Shown: in pieces, positions 25,561 through 35,146 of the stretch | Numbering within the stretch: the first letter of the stretch is position 1 | How the letters are laid out: each line of letters opens with the position of its first letter | Assembly: GCA_963642995.1 (NCBI GenBank) | Contig: CAVIIZ010000002.1 | Location: forward strand, 62,001-126,000 | DNA: 64,000 bases | Direction of reading: 5' to 3' | Source: CAVAWX01 sp963642995 | GTDB lineage: Bacteria > Actinomycetota > Coriobacteriia > Coriobacteriales > QAMH01 | Notes under the pieces: model-generated | The model's input: the letters and a program-made list of their open reading frames with translations, nothing else | Databases searched by the model: none | What the model was told of the DNA's origin: nothing | Position numbers and translations under genes: made by a program

Positions 25561-27873
25561 TCAGCGCTGTTTCGCGCGGTTGTAGTTGATCAGGCAGCCC
25601 GCCATGACGATTTTTCGCTCCTCGGCAGTCATGGGCGCGATGGAAAGGCCGATGCGCACGGGCGCGGCGGATGCATCGCCGCCTCTCACGACCCATGCCT
25701 CGATGCTTTCCAGCGCGTCCGTGTCGAGCGCCTTGCGAATCCCGGGCACGAAGACCCAGTCGCCCACTTCGAGCAGCGCCAGGTCGCCTGCGTAGTGCAG
25801 GGGCAGCATGCCCCAGTTCATGCAGTTCGAGCGGTAGCGCTTCGTCGCGTATTCGGAGACTATGTTGGCAAGTCCTCCCAGCACGCGCTGGCAGCTGGCC
25901 GCCTGCTCGCGTGCCGAGCCGTCGCCCGGGCGCCTGGCGTAGATGGTGCTGCCCACCTCGACCTCGCCGGCCTCCACGCCCGCATAGCCCTCGACGCCGC
26001 GCACCGCGCGCAGCACCTCGTCCAGCTCCACGGGCAGCTGGCCGGCCTGCCGCGCCTGCTCCAGCTCCCGCACTTCCTTTGCCCGTGCGACGTATCCCGG
26101 GTCGCGGCGCGAGAGGGTGAACTCGGCGAGCCCCAGCGGGTTGGAGCGATAGCTCGACGTCTCGCCGGAGGGAATCAGCTCGTCGGTGGTGGTCACCTCG
26201 TCTTCGATCTTCGAGCACAGCTTCAGCAGCACATGCTCGCCCAGCGGCTCCTGCTTCGGCCAGTCCTTGATGTTGGGCCCGTAGCGCAGCTCGTGGGAAG
26301 GGCGCGCGTCCCCGAAGCCGCGGTAGACGCGTGCGCGGTAGGAGCTGTCGTCGAAGGTGTAGTCGTCGGGCAGGCCCTCGAAGGCGCCCTCGAGCTCGGC
26401 GGCGCTCGTCAGCTTGCCGCCTGCCGCCGCCGTGGCCGCGATCGAGCGCGCGTCCATGAGCGCGACGGCCGCCATCTGCCCGTCTCCCGGTTTCGAGCCC
26501 TCGCGGTTGGGGAAGTTGCGCGTGGCGTGCCGCACGGACAAGGCGTTGTTGGCCGGGGTGTCGCCCGCGCCGAAGCAAGGCCCGCAAAACGCCGTGCGCA
26601 CGATGGCGCCCGCGTCCATGAGGTCGGCCAGGCACCCCCGGCGGTCCAGTTCGGTGAAGACCGGCTGGCTGGCGGGGTAGACCGACAGGTAGAACTCGCC
26701 GGCGCCGCAGCTTTCGCCCTTCAGGGCGCTCGCGGCGGCGATGATGTTTGACCAGGTGCCGCCCGCGCAACCCGCGATCACGCCCTGCTGCACCTGCAGG
26801 CGCCCGTCGTCTCCCACCTTGTCGCGCAAGGTGAAGGCGGCGCGGCCTTCTGCCACCTCGGCGGCGCGCCTTTCTGTTTCATGCAAGATATCGTCGAGGT
26901 TTTCATAGAGCTCGTCGATCTCGTAGGCGTTGGAGGGGTGGAAGGGCATGGCGACCATGGGCTTCACCGTCGAGAGGTCCACCTCGACGCAGCCGTCGTA
27001 ATAGGCCAGGGGAGCCGGGTCGAGCTGCTCGAACTCCTCGCCGCGCCCGTGCGTCTCCAGCCAAGACCTGGTCTGCCCGTCGGTGCGCCACACCGACGAC
27101 AGGCAGGTCGTCTCCGTGGTCATCACGTCGATGCCGTTGCGGTAGTCGCACGAAAGCGCGCCCACGCCCGGCCCCACGAACTCCATGACCTTGTTCTTCA
27201 CGTAGCCGCACCCGTAGACCGCCCTGATGATGGAAAGCGCCACGTCCATAGGGCCTACCCAGGGCTTGGGCGCCCCCTTCAGGTAGACGGCCACGACCTC
27301 GGGGCTTTCCACGTCCCAGGTGTCGCCCAGCAGCTGCTTGTCCAGCTCGCCGCCGCCCTCGCCCACGGCCATGGCGCCCAGCGCGCCGTAGCGGGTGTGG
27401 CTGTCCGATCCCAAGATCATCTTGCCCGGCGCGGCGAACTTTTCGCGCATGAACTGGTGTATGACGGCGATGTGGGGCGGGACGTAGATGCCGCCGTACT
27501 TCACCGCGGCCGAAAGCCCGAAGAGATGGTCGTCGTCGTTGATGGTGCCGCCCACCGCGCACAGCGAGTTGTGGCAGCAGGTGAGCACGTAGGGCAGGGG
27601 GAAGCGCTCCATGCCGGAGGCCCGCGCCGTCTGGATGATGCCCACGTAGGTGATGTCGTGGCTGGCCATCGCGTCGAATTTCACGCGCACGATGCCGTCC
27701 GAGCCGTCGCCTGCGTCATGGGCGGCCAGTGTCCGGTGCGCGATCGTGCCCGTCCGCGCCCGCTTCTCGTCTGCCTCGCCGCCGGCAAGCGCCTGTACGC
27801 GGGCGCTGTCCGCCGCCTCGACAAGCTCTGTGCCCCCCACCAGGTAGACGCCTGCGTCGTGCAATGTGACCAT
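25561..27873 (-). CDS. Aconitase-superfamily hydratase (fused large and small domains)
   Basis: The 770-residue protein is a single-chain aconitase-like hydratase of the YbhJ type. It shows YVLTCCHNSLCAVGG, the substrate-serine region ILGSDSHTRYGALGAMAVGE, NGIDVMTTETTC, AGCAGGTWSN and the cluster ligand pair TAFCGPCFGAGDTPANN. The C-terminal swivel domain ends with RSNCMNWGMLPLHY. Aconitases use a [4Fe-4S] cluster to isomerise citrate-like substrates; this subfamily's substrate is not settled. The ATG at 27873 has GAGAGGAAAA upstream. Thirteen bases separate it from the zinc-ribbon gene, so the two may share a transcript. Confidence 0.85.
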   Translation of the reverse strand: MVTLHDAGVYLVGGTELVEAADSARVQALAGGEADEKRARTGTIAHRTLAAHDAGDGSDGIVRVKFDAMASHDITYVGIIQTARASGMERFPLPYVLTCCHNSLCAVGGTINDDDHLFGLSAAVKYGGIYVPPHIAVIHQFMREKFAAPGKMILGSDSHTRYGALGAMAVGEGGGELDKQLLGDTWDVESPEVVAVYLKGAPKPWVGPMDVALSIIRAVYGCGYVKNKVMEFVGPGVGALSCDYRNGIDVMTTETTCLSSVWRTDGQTRSWLETHGRGEEFEQLDPAPLAYYDGCVEVDLSTVKPMVAMPFHPSNAYEIDELYENLDDILHETERRAAEVAEGRAAFTLRDKVGDDGRLQVQQGVIAGCAGGTWSNIIAAASALKGESCGAGEFYLSVYPASQPVFTELDRRGCLADLMDAGAIVRTAFCGPCFGAGDTPANNALSVRHATRNFPNREGSKPGDGQMAAVALMDARSIAATAAAGGKLTSAAELEGAFEGLPDDYTFDDSSYRARVYRGFGDARPSHELRYGPNIKDWPKQEPLGEHVLLKLCSKIEDEVTTTDELIPSGETSSYRSNPLGLAEFTLSRRDPGYVARAKEVRELEQARQAGQLPVELDEVLRAVRGVEGYAGVEAGEVEVGSTIYARRPGDGSAREQAASCQRVLGGLANIVSEYATKRYRSNCMNWGMLPLHYAGDLALLEVGDWVFVPGIRKALDTDALESIEAWVVRGGDASAAPVRIGLSIAPMTAEERKIVMAGCLINYNRAKQR

Positions 27874-28048
27874 CGGGTTTTCCTCTCGCCTTGAATTCGC
27901 GGATCGCCGTGAAACGCCGTCATGTCTCCTGCAAGTATACCCGCCCTGCGGCCGCGCTCGCGGCGGTTGTCGCCGAAGGCGGAAACGGCATGCGCGCGCC
28001 GTATGCGGGATGCTAAGATAGCGCGTCGCGAAAGACGAGGAGGCAGAG

Positions 28049-29407
28049 ATGGCCGGACATCCCGGAAAAGAAAACGAGACGACGGAGAACGGCGCCGCTT
28101 CGGGCAAGGACGTGAAAAACGGCGCGGCGCCCGAAGGGGGGCATGAGGCCCGTTCCCAGGCGAAGGCCGGGGAAAAACGCCCCGTCGTGGACAACGAGGG
28201 CAAGCTGCGCTTCGAGGTCGAGGGCCGCGACCCGAACGACCACGAGTTCGGCTACCTGAAGCACCGCCGCGACGAGCGTCTGGCGTTTCGCTGGAAGGAC
28301 ATGAGCCGCTGGCAGCACAAGCGCATGGTGCTCTCGCTCGTCTTGGTCATCGGCTTGGGGCTCGCCTTCCTCGCGGCCGCCTGCGCGCATGTCTACATCG
28401 CCAACCAGGCGAGCGCGAAATCCTGGGACGACTACATGGGCGCGCAGGCCGCCGCGCAAAACCAGCAGCGCTACGACGAGCTCGCGGCGTCCGGGCGCAT
28501 GGACGGCGCGACCCATGTGCGCTGCGCGGTCTATCTCTCGCAGGTCCATTCCATCGACATGGCAGACTCCTCCTACCAGGTCTCCGTCATCGCGGGCTAC
28601 CGCTGGACGGGCGACGCCTCCTACGACTTCTCGCAACCCGGCACCGTCACCTTCTACCGCGGCGTGGTCAACCAGACCTCCGTCATGGACGAGTCGCACG
28701 AGGGCGCAACGAACTACCAGCTGGTAAAGTACGTCGTCACCATCACCAAGGACTACGACACCACCTGCTTTCCGCTGGGCAAGCACCTCATGCGCATCAT
28801 CCTCGAGCCCGGCCAAGGCGTCGACAAGCTCGTCTTCGAGCCCGATGCCGAGGCCTCCGGAGCCAACCGCGACCTCGACGTCAGCGGCTTCAACCTGACG
28901 AACTACGGCGTCACCCGCGTCGTCTACGAGTTCGACCACGACCTGCTCAACCCCTCCACCGATTCCTTCGGCGACGAGAAGAACTACAAGACCGAGGTCA
29001 TGGCGGCGTTCACCATGGAGCGCGCCGACGTCGGCATGTACTTCGAGTGCTTCATCGCCTTGTTCGGCACGCTGGCGTGGATCGTCTTGTGCCTCTACAT
29101 CTGCACCTACCGTCGCATCGACCCGCTCACGATGATCTCGGCGGCGTTCTTCGGCGCGGTCTCCAACGTGCTCGCAGGGGCCGCCAAGGTGCCCTTGTCG
29201 CTGTCGTTTGGCCTGCTCATCTACGGCAATCTCTTCGGCATCGCCCTCATCATCGCGGGCACCGCCATCGTCATATCCATCAACACGCTGCGAAAGGACA
29301 TCGGCAGCCGCGCGTTCGCGCATTACTACGGCCGCCTCATGATGAAGGTGTTCATCGTCATGGCGGTGCTGGGCAACATCGCGCTGCCGTTGTGCGCGGT
29401 GCTCTAG
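28049..29407 (+). CDS. Membrane protein resembling a pentameric ligand-gated ion channel
   Basis: The 452-residue protein has a charged cytoplasmic N-terminus, one TM (about 93-114), then an outside beta-rich domain of about 210 residues. There follow four hydrophobic segments: about 330-353, 361-384, 388-412 and 430-452. The outside domain has YRWTGDASYDF and TCFPLGKHLMRIILEP (239-254), recalling the FPFD-loop of Cys-loop receptors, and the four-helix C-terminal bundle has the same layout. The extra N-terminal TM is unlike classical bacterial channels. Homology is inferred from layout and the loop motif only; other four-TM sensors are possible. AAGACGAGG-like sequence precedes the ATG. No partner gene is evident. 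Confidence 0.5.
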   Translation: MAGHPGKENETTENGAASGKDVKNGAAPEGGHEARSQAKAGEKRPVVDNEGKLRFEVEGRDPNDHEFGYLKHRRDERLAFRWKDMSRWQHKRMVLSLVLVIGLGLAFLAAACAHVYIANQASAKSWDDYMGAQAAAQNQQRYDELAASGRMDGATHVRCAVYLSQVHSIDMADSSYQVSVIAGYRWTGDASYDFSQPGTVTFYRGVVNQTSVMDESHEGATNYQLVKYVVTITKDYDTTCFPLGKHLMRIILEPGQGVDKLVFEPDAEASGANRDLDVSGFNLTNYGVTRVVYEFDHDLLNPSTDSFGDEKNYKTEVMAAFTMERADVGMYFECFIALFGTLAWIVLCLYICTYRRIDPLTMISAAFFGAVSNVLAGAAKVPLSLSFGLLIYGNLFGIALIIAGTAIVISINTLRKDIGSRAFAHYYGRLMMKVFIVMAVLGNIALPLCAVL

Positions 29408-29458
29408 GCGCGCGGGCGCTTTCACGATGAACGCGGCGCGCGCCTTCGGAGGTCGGCC

Positions 29459-30439
29459 ATGAGCCGTTTCGCCATTGGTGTGATATCCGCCCTGGTCGGC
29501 GCCCTGTTCTGGGGTTTTTCCGGCACCTGCGCGCAGTTCCTGAACACGGGCTACGACATCTCGCCGCTGTTTGTCGTGCTCGTGCGCAACGCCGGCGCCG
29601 CCCTCCTGTTCGCCGTCCCGCTCTTCTCCCGCAGGGCGCAGGTGGCCGAGATGGCGGCAGACCGCTCGTGCTGGCCACGGTTTCTCCTGTTCTCCATCGT
29701 GGGCGTGCTCATGTGCGAGACGGTCTACATCGTCGCGATCGCCTACACGAACGCGGGCACGGCCACGGTCTTGCAGTCGCTCAACGTCGTCTTCGTGCTC
29801 GTCTACGTGTGCGTGCGCGCGCGCCGCCTGCCGCGCCTGTTCGAGTGCCTGGGGGTTGTCCTCGCGCTCGTGGCCACCGTCTTGATTGCCACGAAAGGCG
29901 ACCTGTCCTCGTTGTCCATCCCGCTTGCCGGGCTGGTCTTCGGCTTGATGGACGCCCTTGCCGTGGCCGTCTACGTGCTCGCCCCCAAGCCCCTGTTCGA
30001 GCGCTGGTCGAGCATGCCCGTCGTCTGCGCGGGGATGATCGTCTCGGGAGCCGCCATCGTCTGCGTCTGGTGCGTCGGGTGCGCGCTCTCGCCGGCGTTT
30101 CCGGGCATTGCGTGGTTGTTTTCCGTGCCCAAACTCGACGCCGCCGGCGTGGCCGCCCTTCTCGCGATGCTTTTCGTGGGGACCTTCGCGGCCTTCGGAC
30201 TCTATCTTTACGGCGTGTCCATCGTGGGCGGGGTCAACGGCAGCTTGCTGGGGTCTGCCGAGCCTCTCGCCGCCTCGGTTCTGGCCACGTGCTGGCTGGG
30301 CACGGTTTTTTCCTGGGCGGACTGGGTCGGGCTCGTCTTGATGGTGGCGACCATATTCCTCGTGGCCTTGCAGCCGAGCGAATCCGAGGGCCTCCGCCGC
30401 CGAAGCCGGATGCGCGGGTGCGAAAAAGAAGGAAACTGA
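29459..30439 (+). CDS. EamA/DMT-family transporter
   Basis: The 326-residue protein has ten hydrophobic segments in two EamA repeats. The first begins ISALVGALFWGFSGTCAQF and has AYTNAGTATVLQSLNVVFVL. The second has GLVFGLMDALAVAVYVLAPK and YGVSIVGGVNGSLLGSAEP. Members export or import small metabolites across the inner membrane. queD starts 15 bases after the stop codon, so the two are probably cotranscribed; the substrate might be a pterin or deazapurine intermediate, but that is only an inference from position. The C-terminus is basic (RRRSRMRGCEKEGN). Confidence 0.85.
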   Translation: MSRFAIGVISALVGALFWGFSGTCAQFLNTGYDISPLFVVLVRNAGAALLFAVPLFSRRAQVAEMAADRSCWPRFLLFSIVGVLMCETVYIVAIAYTNAGTATVLQSLNVVFVLVYVCVRARRLPRLFECLGVVLALVATVLIATKGDLSSLSIPLAGLVFGLMDALAVAVYVLAPKPLFERWSSMPVVCAGMIVSGAAIVCVWCVGCALSPAFPGIAWLFSVPKLDAAGVAALLAMLFVGTFAAFGLYLYGVSIVGGVNGSLLGSAEPLAASVLATCWLGTVFSWADWVGLVLMVATIFLVALQPSESEGLRRRSRMRGCEKEGN

Positions 30440-30453
30440 GAGGGGATTTCACC

Positions 30454-30873
30454 ATGTACGAACTCGAGACGTCTGCCACCTTCGACGCGGCGCATTTCCT
30501 GTCCGACTACCACGGCAAGTGCGAGAACCTGCACGGGCATTGCTGGAGGGTCGTCGTGCGCATCGCCGCCGAGGAGCTGGGGGATGCGGGCGAGCGCCGC
30601 GGCATGGTGCGCGATTTCGCCGAGTTCAAAGCCATAGTGCGCGAGGAGGTCGCGGCCTTCGACCACACCTTTCTCGTCGAGGAGGGCACTTTGCGCCCCG
30701 CGACCGTGGAAGCGCTCGAGGCCGAGGGCTTCACCTTGACGGTGCTGCCGTTTCGCACGACGGCCGAAAACCTCGCCCGCTGCCTGTCCGATCGCCTTTT
30801 CGCGCGCGGCTTGCCCGTGCAAAGCGTCGAATGCGACGAGACGGCCGCCAACCGGGCGCTCTATCGGCCTTGA
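30454..30873 (+). CDS. queD: 6-carboxy-5,6,7,8-tetrahydropterin synthase QueD
   Basis: The 139-residue enzyme makes carboxytetrahydropterin from dihydroneopterin triphosphate in queuosine synthesis. The zinc histidines are in TFDAAHFLSDYHG and NLHGHCW, and the catalytic cysteine in HGKCENLHGH. VRDFAEFKAIV and FDHTFLVEE follow, and ECDETAANRALY ends the protein. The related human-type 6-pyruvoyl enzyme differs around the cysteine. QueC and QueE are not in the window. AGAGGGG precedes the ATG. It is likely cytoplasmic and cotranscribed with the EamA transporter. Confidence 0.93.
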   Translation: MYELETSATFDAAHFLSDYHGKCENLHGHCWRVVVRIAAEELGDAGERRGMVRDFAEFKAIVREEVAAFDHTFLVEEGTLRPATVEALEAEGFTLTVLPFRTTAENLARCLSDRLFARGLPVQSVECDETAANRALYRP

Positions 30874-30983
30874 TACGGGGATTTGCGAAACCCCGCGTCC
30901 GCGCATGCACCACGTGCGGGTAAACTACATGGGTGTTTCGTCGGATGCTTTTCGGGACGGGAAGAAGAGAAAAGAGGCATGCA

Positions 30984-33824
30984 ATGCAAAAACATCGCCT
31001 GAAGCGCGCGAAGACAGCAGCACGCGCATCTGCGGATGCGGCGGCCAAGAGGAAGGCCGGCGCCTTCGACATCTCCATGGCCGCCTGCCTGAGCGCCTGC
31101 CTTGCCTTCTCCATCCCGGCAAGCGCCCTTGCGAGCTCGTCTCCCGAAGGCGGCTGCGGCGGCGCGGACGCCGGGAGCATCGCGGCCTCTTGGAGCGAGA
31201 CGGCCGCCGCAGCCTGCAACGACAAGAGCATCCAGGCATATGCCAACGTGGCCGGCTCCGCGGACGCGAACCTGCTTTTGCCCGCCTCGCCGTCCGAGCA
31301 GACGGCCCTTGCCGCCGGCGACAGGTTCGACTTGCGCGACCCGAACGGCGACGGGGACCGCTCCGACAGCGTCGTCACCTCCGTGAAGCTGCAAAACCCC
31401 TGGAGCAGCTGCTGGAGCTTTTCTGTCATCGCGGCGTGCGAGACGAGCATCCTGTCCGAGACGGGCGCGACTTACGAGGAAACCGGCATGGACCTCTCGG
31501 AGCTCCAGCTGGCGGGTTCCGTCTACAAGAAGGGCGGCGTTCCGAAATCCGTCGACCCCGTGCAGGCGGGCGAGGGCTATCAGAACAGCTCCCAAGACCC
31601 CAACGACGGCCTCGCCAACGGCGGCATCCTCAACTACGCCTCGACCATGTTCGCATCGGGCATAGGCCCTCTCTACGAGGAGACCGTGCCCTACGCGAAC
31701 AAGGGCGTGGCAGGATCTGGCGACGATGCGCCGATCGTCATGTGCGCGGCCGTCTACAACGAGGTGGATCCCTCCACCGGCCTGAACAAGGCGGCCTACG
31801 TCAACCTCACCGAAGAGCAGGTGAAGGGCATAGAAGACCAAATCGCGGCACACGACGGCTCCTGCGAGTACAAGTTCATCTCGAGGGTGTGCTATTCCGG
31901 CAACTACACGGATGCAGACGGAAACAAGGTCTGCACCGATTGGACCGTCCCCGACGAGCTGTACACGAGCTCTTTGTACAACCTGGAAAACGGCAACATC
32001 TTGCCCGAGACGAGGATTCTCGCCGCAGACGGCACGTGCACGGGCACGGACCTAGACGCCGTGAAGAGCATACAAGGCGAGTTGAAGGCGGGCAGGGGAG
32101 TCTCCGTCTGCCTTTGCTCGGACCAGTCCAAACCCGACCAGGACAGCGGCCAGGCCCTCTACATCAACACGAAGAACTGGGCGCACTACACGTACGAGAC
32201 GGCCTCCGTGAACCACGGCGTCACCATCGTCGGCTACGACAACTCCTACAGCAAGGACAACTTCGGCGGCGGGGACGCGGGCAAGCAGCCCCAAGGCGAC
32301 GGCGCGTGGCTGGTCAAGAACAGCTGGGGCTCTTCCACCGAGACCTTTCCCAACAAGGGCTATTGGGGCATAGAGGAAAACGGGGAGAACACGGGCTATT
32401 TCTGGCTGTCCTACTACGACAAGTCCGTCACCATGTTCGAGTCCTTCGACTTCGACACGAGCGCAGACGACGGCGACAGCGAGTACTACATCGACCAATA
32501 CGACTACCTTCCCCAGGCCACCGCGCTGCCCAGCGTCTCCGACACCCCCGTCGCCATGGCAAACATCTTCACCGCGACGCAAGACATCTCGCTTTCCACC
32601 GTGTCGTGCGCGACGTACAAGCCGAACACGAAGGTGAGATACGAGGTCTACCTGCTCGACGACGAGGCCGGCAGCCCTGCAGACCCCGACCACGCCAAGC
32701 TCGCGTGCACCACGGAGGCCACCTACGCCTACGGCGGCTACCACCGCACGAGGCTCGACGGCGCCGACTGGGTCGCCATGCGCGAGGGACAGCGCTATTC
32801 GGTGGTCACCACCCAGCAATGCCTCGACGACGGGAAGTACTACGCCGGCGTCTCCGTCAACGCGAAGGTGAAGCCGACGGACGCGCAGGTCGCCAAGTAC
32901 CGCGAGGACACGAAGACGGCGACCAGGGAGAAGTACTACAACATGTACTACCTGCCCGCCGTGAACCTGCTCTTGTCGATGGACGACCCGGACACGGGCG
33001 AGAAGTACACGAGGGAAAAGGCGGAAAAACTCGCCGACGAGGAAGTGCGCAAGATCTTGGACACCGCCTCGATGGCCAAGGTCATGGAAAAAGAAGTGGA
33101 CGCGGCGGTGGACGTGTACGCGAACACCTATTTCCAGGCGGTGGTAAACGAGGGCGAGAGCTGGACGGGCGCGGCGAAGTCCGGCGGCGACGCCTCGCAG
33201 CCCGCGTCGCAGGCCATGACATGGGAGGACTGGACGACGGAGGTGAAAGCCCCCATCGAAGAGCAGTACAAGCAGGCAGGCCAAGACATCGTCGCCGACA
33301 ACGCGCCGGTCAAGGCGTTCGCGAAGATGAAGAGCTGGGCCAGCGTCGCCGAGCTCGAGAGGCTCTCGCAGGCGCTTGCCGCGGCGTCGGAGGCGCTTTC
33401 GACGGCAAAGACGAGCGTCGACGGCAGCGACGTGGACGCCTCGCAGAAATGGATGACGCAAGACGCGCGCGACGCGCTCGGCGCAGCCGTCGAGGAGGGC
33501 GCGGCGACGCTTGCCCTTGCCGGCGGGGACTACCGGACCGACCTGGCAAATACGACGCCCGATTCGGAGACTGTGAACGCGGCGGCAGAAAAGCTCGCCT
33601 TCCAGACCTTTGACGGGACGATGCAGCAGGAAAAGGCGCAGCAGGAGAAAAGCGTGAACACGGGCGCGGCGGACGCCGACAAGGCCGGCAAGGCGGCGGG
33701 CCAAGACTCGGACACCGGCGACGAGACGGCGGTGCTTCTCGCCGTGCTTGCATGCGCCATATGCGCCGCCGCCCTGATCGCCGTCATGGCCGGCTGCGCG
33801 CGCCGCTGCTCGCGCAGGAAATAG
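30984..33824 (+). CDS. Surface-anchored papain-family (C1) cysteine protease with lectin-like domain
   Basis: The 946-residue protein has a basic N-terminus and hydrophobic signal segment (ISMAACLSACLAFSIPASAL, then ASA/S cleavage). The catalytic cysteine lies in NPWSSCWSFSVIAACET (about residue 143), the histidine in NHGVTIVGYD and the asparagine in WLVKNSWGSS. A beta-rich lectin-like region follows (FTATQDISLSTVSCATYKPN), then a long Lys/Ala/Glu-rich helical stalk. It ends in a C-terminal TM (VLLAVLACAICAAALIAVM) and a basic stop (RRCSRRK). It should be exported and held in the membrane, facing outward. No LPXTG motif is seen. Host or dietary proteins are possible substrates. ATG 30984 has AAGAGG upstream. 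Confidence 0.88.
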   Translation: MQKHRLKRAKTAARASADAAAKRKAGAFDISMAACLSACLAFSIPASALASSSPEGGCGGADAGSIAASWSETAAAACNDKSIQAYANVAGSADANLLLPASPSEQTALAAGDRFDLRDPNGDGDRSDSVVTSVKLQNPWSSCWSFSVIAACETSILSETGATYEETGMDLSELQLAGSVYKKGGVPKSVDPVQAGEGYQNSSQDPNDGLANGGILNYASTMFASGIGPLYEETVPYANKGVAGSGDDAPIVMCAAVYNEVDPSTGLNKAAYVNLTEEQVKGIEDQIAAHDGSCEYKFISRVCYSGNYTDADGNKVCTDWTVPDELYTSSLYNLENGNILPETRILAADGTCTGTDLDAVKSIQGELKAGRGVSVCLCSDQSKPDQDSGQALYINTKNWAHYTYETASVNHGVTIVGYDNSYSKDNFGGGDAGKQPQGDGAWLVKNSWGSSTETFPNKGYWGIEENGENTGYFWLSYYDKSVTMFESFDFDTSADDGDSEYYIDQYDYLPQATALPSVSDTPVAMANIFTATQDISLSTVSCATYKPNTKVRYEVYLLDDEAGSPADPDHAKLACTTEATYAYGGYHRTRLDGADWVAMREGQRYSVVTTQQCLDDGKYYAGVSVNAKVKPTDAQVAKYREDTKTATREKYYNMYYLPAVNLLLSMDDPDTGEKYTREKAEKLADEEVRKILDTASMAKVMEKEVDAAVDVYANTYFQAVVNEGESWTGAAKSGGDASQPASQAMTWEDWTTEVKAPIEEQYKQAGQDIVADNAPVKAFAKMKSWASVAELERLSQALAAASEALSTAKTSVDGSDVDASQKWMTQDARDALGAAVEEGAATLALAGGDYRTDLANTTPDSETVNAAAEKLAFQTFDGTMQQEKAQQEKSVNTGAADADKAGKAAGQDSDTGDETAVLLAVLACAICAAALIAVMAGCARRCSRRK

Positions 33825-33914
33825 CGCGCCGCACGGAGTGGACGGACTCGGCGCCTTTCCGAAGCGCCTCGCACTCCTTCGGGCGGGCGCGTTTCGGGCA
33901 GGTGGCATGCCCCT

Positions 33915-34799
33915 TCAGGCGATGCGCACTTCCTGGTTCTTCACGCTCACGCGCGAGTGCGCCGCGACGCTTTTGGTAAGAAACGCGCTGCCGCCGATCA
34001 CGGAGCCGGCGCCCACGACGGTCTCGCCGCCTAGCACGCTGGCATTGGAGTAGATGACGACGCCGTCCTCGATGGTGGGATGGCGCTTCACGCCCTTGAG
34101 CTTCTGGCCGCCGCGCGTGGAGGTGGCCCCCAACGTGACGCCCTGGTAGACGATCACGTGCTTTCCGATGACGCAGGTCTCGCCGATCACGACGCCTGCC
34201 GCGTGGTCGATGAAGAAGTACTCGTCGATTTTCGCGCCCGGGTTGATGTCGACGCCCGTGATGGTGTGGGCGTACTCGCTCATGATGCGCGGCACGAGCG
34301 GCACGTCGTGGACGTAGAACTCGTGGGCGATGCGGTAGACGAACACGGCGAAGAAGCCGGGGTAGGAAAAGATTATCTCCTCTTTGCTCTGCGCTGCCGG
34401 GTCGCCGTCGAAAGCGGCCTGCACGTCGGTCATCAAGACGCGCTGCAGCTCGGGCAGCTTGTAGAAGAAATCCGAGCAGGTCTCGCGCACCGCTTCTTCA
34501 ATCTCTGCCGCGCTCTTCTCGCCGCCGTCGCGAAACATGAACGCCGCCGTGAGCTCGCGGTGCAGGTCGCGCTCGATCTGCGAGAGCATGTCGCCGATGA
34601 AGTACTGCGGGCCGGCTCCCGTGGGCACCTCGTCGCCGAAGTAGCGCGGAAACATCAGGCGGCGCAGCTTGTCCACGATGCCCACCACGCCGCTGCGGCT
34701 GGGGAAGTGCCAGTCGGGGTCGGTGAAGAAGATCTCGTCGATGTCGTAGTAGTTCTTCTCTATCCCCTCGACGATCTCGTCGAGCTTCTCGTTGAACAT
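33915..34799 (-). CDS. cysE: Serine O-acetyltransferase
   Basis: The 294-residue protein makes O-acetylserine for cysteine synthesis. An N-terminal helical domain leads to SEYAHTITGVDINPGAKIDE and then left-handed beta-helix hexapeptide repeats with the active-site FFIDHAAGVVIGETCVIG, VTLGATSTRGG and RHPTIEDGVVIYSNASVLGG. This matches the long EpsC/CysE type with an extended N-terminus. The ATG at 34799 has AAAAGGAG upstream. cysK is not adjacent. The gene stands alone between the protease gene and the divergent cold-shock gene. Confidence 0.93.
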   Translation of the reverse strand: MFNEKLDEIVEGIEKNYYDIDEIFFTDPDWHFPSRSGVVGIVDKLRRLMFPRYFGDEVPTGAGPQYFIGDMLSQIERDLHRELTAAFMFRDGGEKSAAEIEEAVRETCSDFFYKLPELQRVLMTDVQAAFDGDPAAQSKEEIIFSYPGFFAVFVYRIAHEFYVHDVPLVPRIMSEYAHTITGVDINPGAKIDEYFFIDHAAGVVIGETCVIGKHVIVYQGVTLGATSTRGGQKLKGVKRHPTIEDGVVIYSNASVLGGETVVGAGSVIGGSAFLTKSVAAHSRVSVKNQEVRIA

Positions 34800-35146
34800 G
34801 GGCGCTCCTTTTCGTGCGGTTTCGGCCGTCGTGGGCACCTCGCTGCCGGCAGACGGCGAGGCGGCGTTTCGCTTTGCGCGATTCTAGCGTGAAAGGCGCG
34901 CGCGTGCGCAGTGGACGCGTTGTGCTGCCAGGTTCGATTCGGGCATGGTCGCCTTGCAGGAAGGAGCAGCCCCCATCAATTCAGCGCCGACAAAAGGGCG
35001 AGTTTCACTTGTTCGGCTCCGTCCGTTCGCGTACACTACCCCTTGCCGTCTCCCGGCGGCATGGTAAAGCGACATCTCGGGCTTGGCCGCCCGTCTTGTC
35101 GTGTGAAGGCTCCGCGTTTCGGGGCATTATGGAAAGGCGTTTGCAC
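34800..35146 (+). promoter_or_regulatory. cysE-cspA divergent intergenic region with long cspA leader
   Basis: These 347 bases separate cysE (minus) from the cold-shock gene (plus) and hold no convincing gene. TACACT at about 35032-35037 is the best -10 candidate for cspA. It would give a 5' leader of about 100 bases, in line with the long thermosensing leaders of other cold-shock mRNAs. AAAGG lies before the cspA ATG. Confidence 0.4.
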
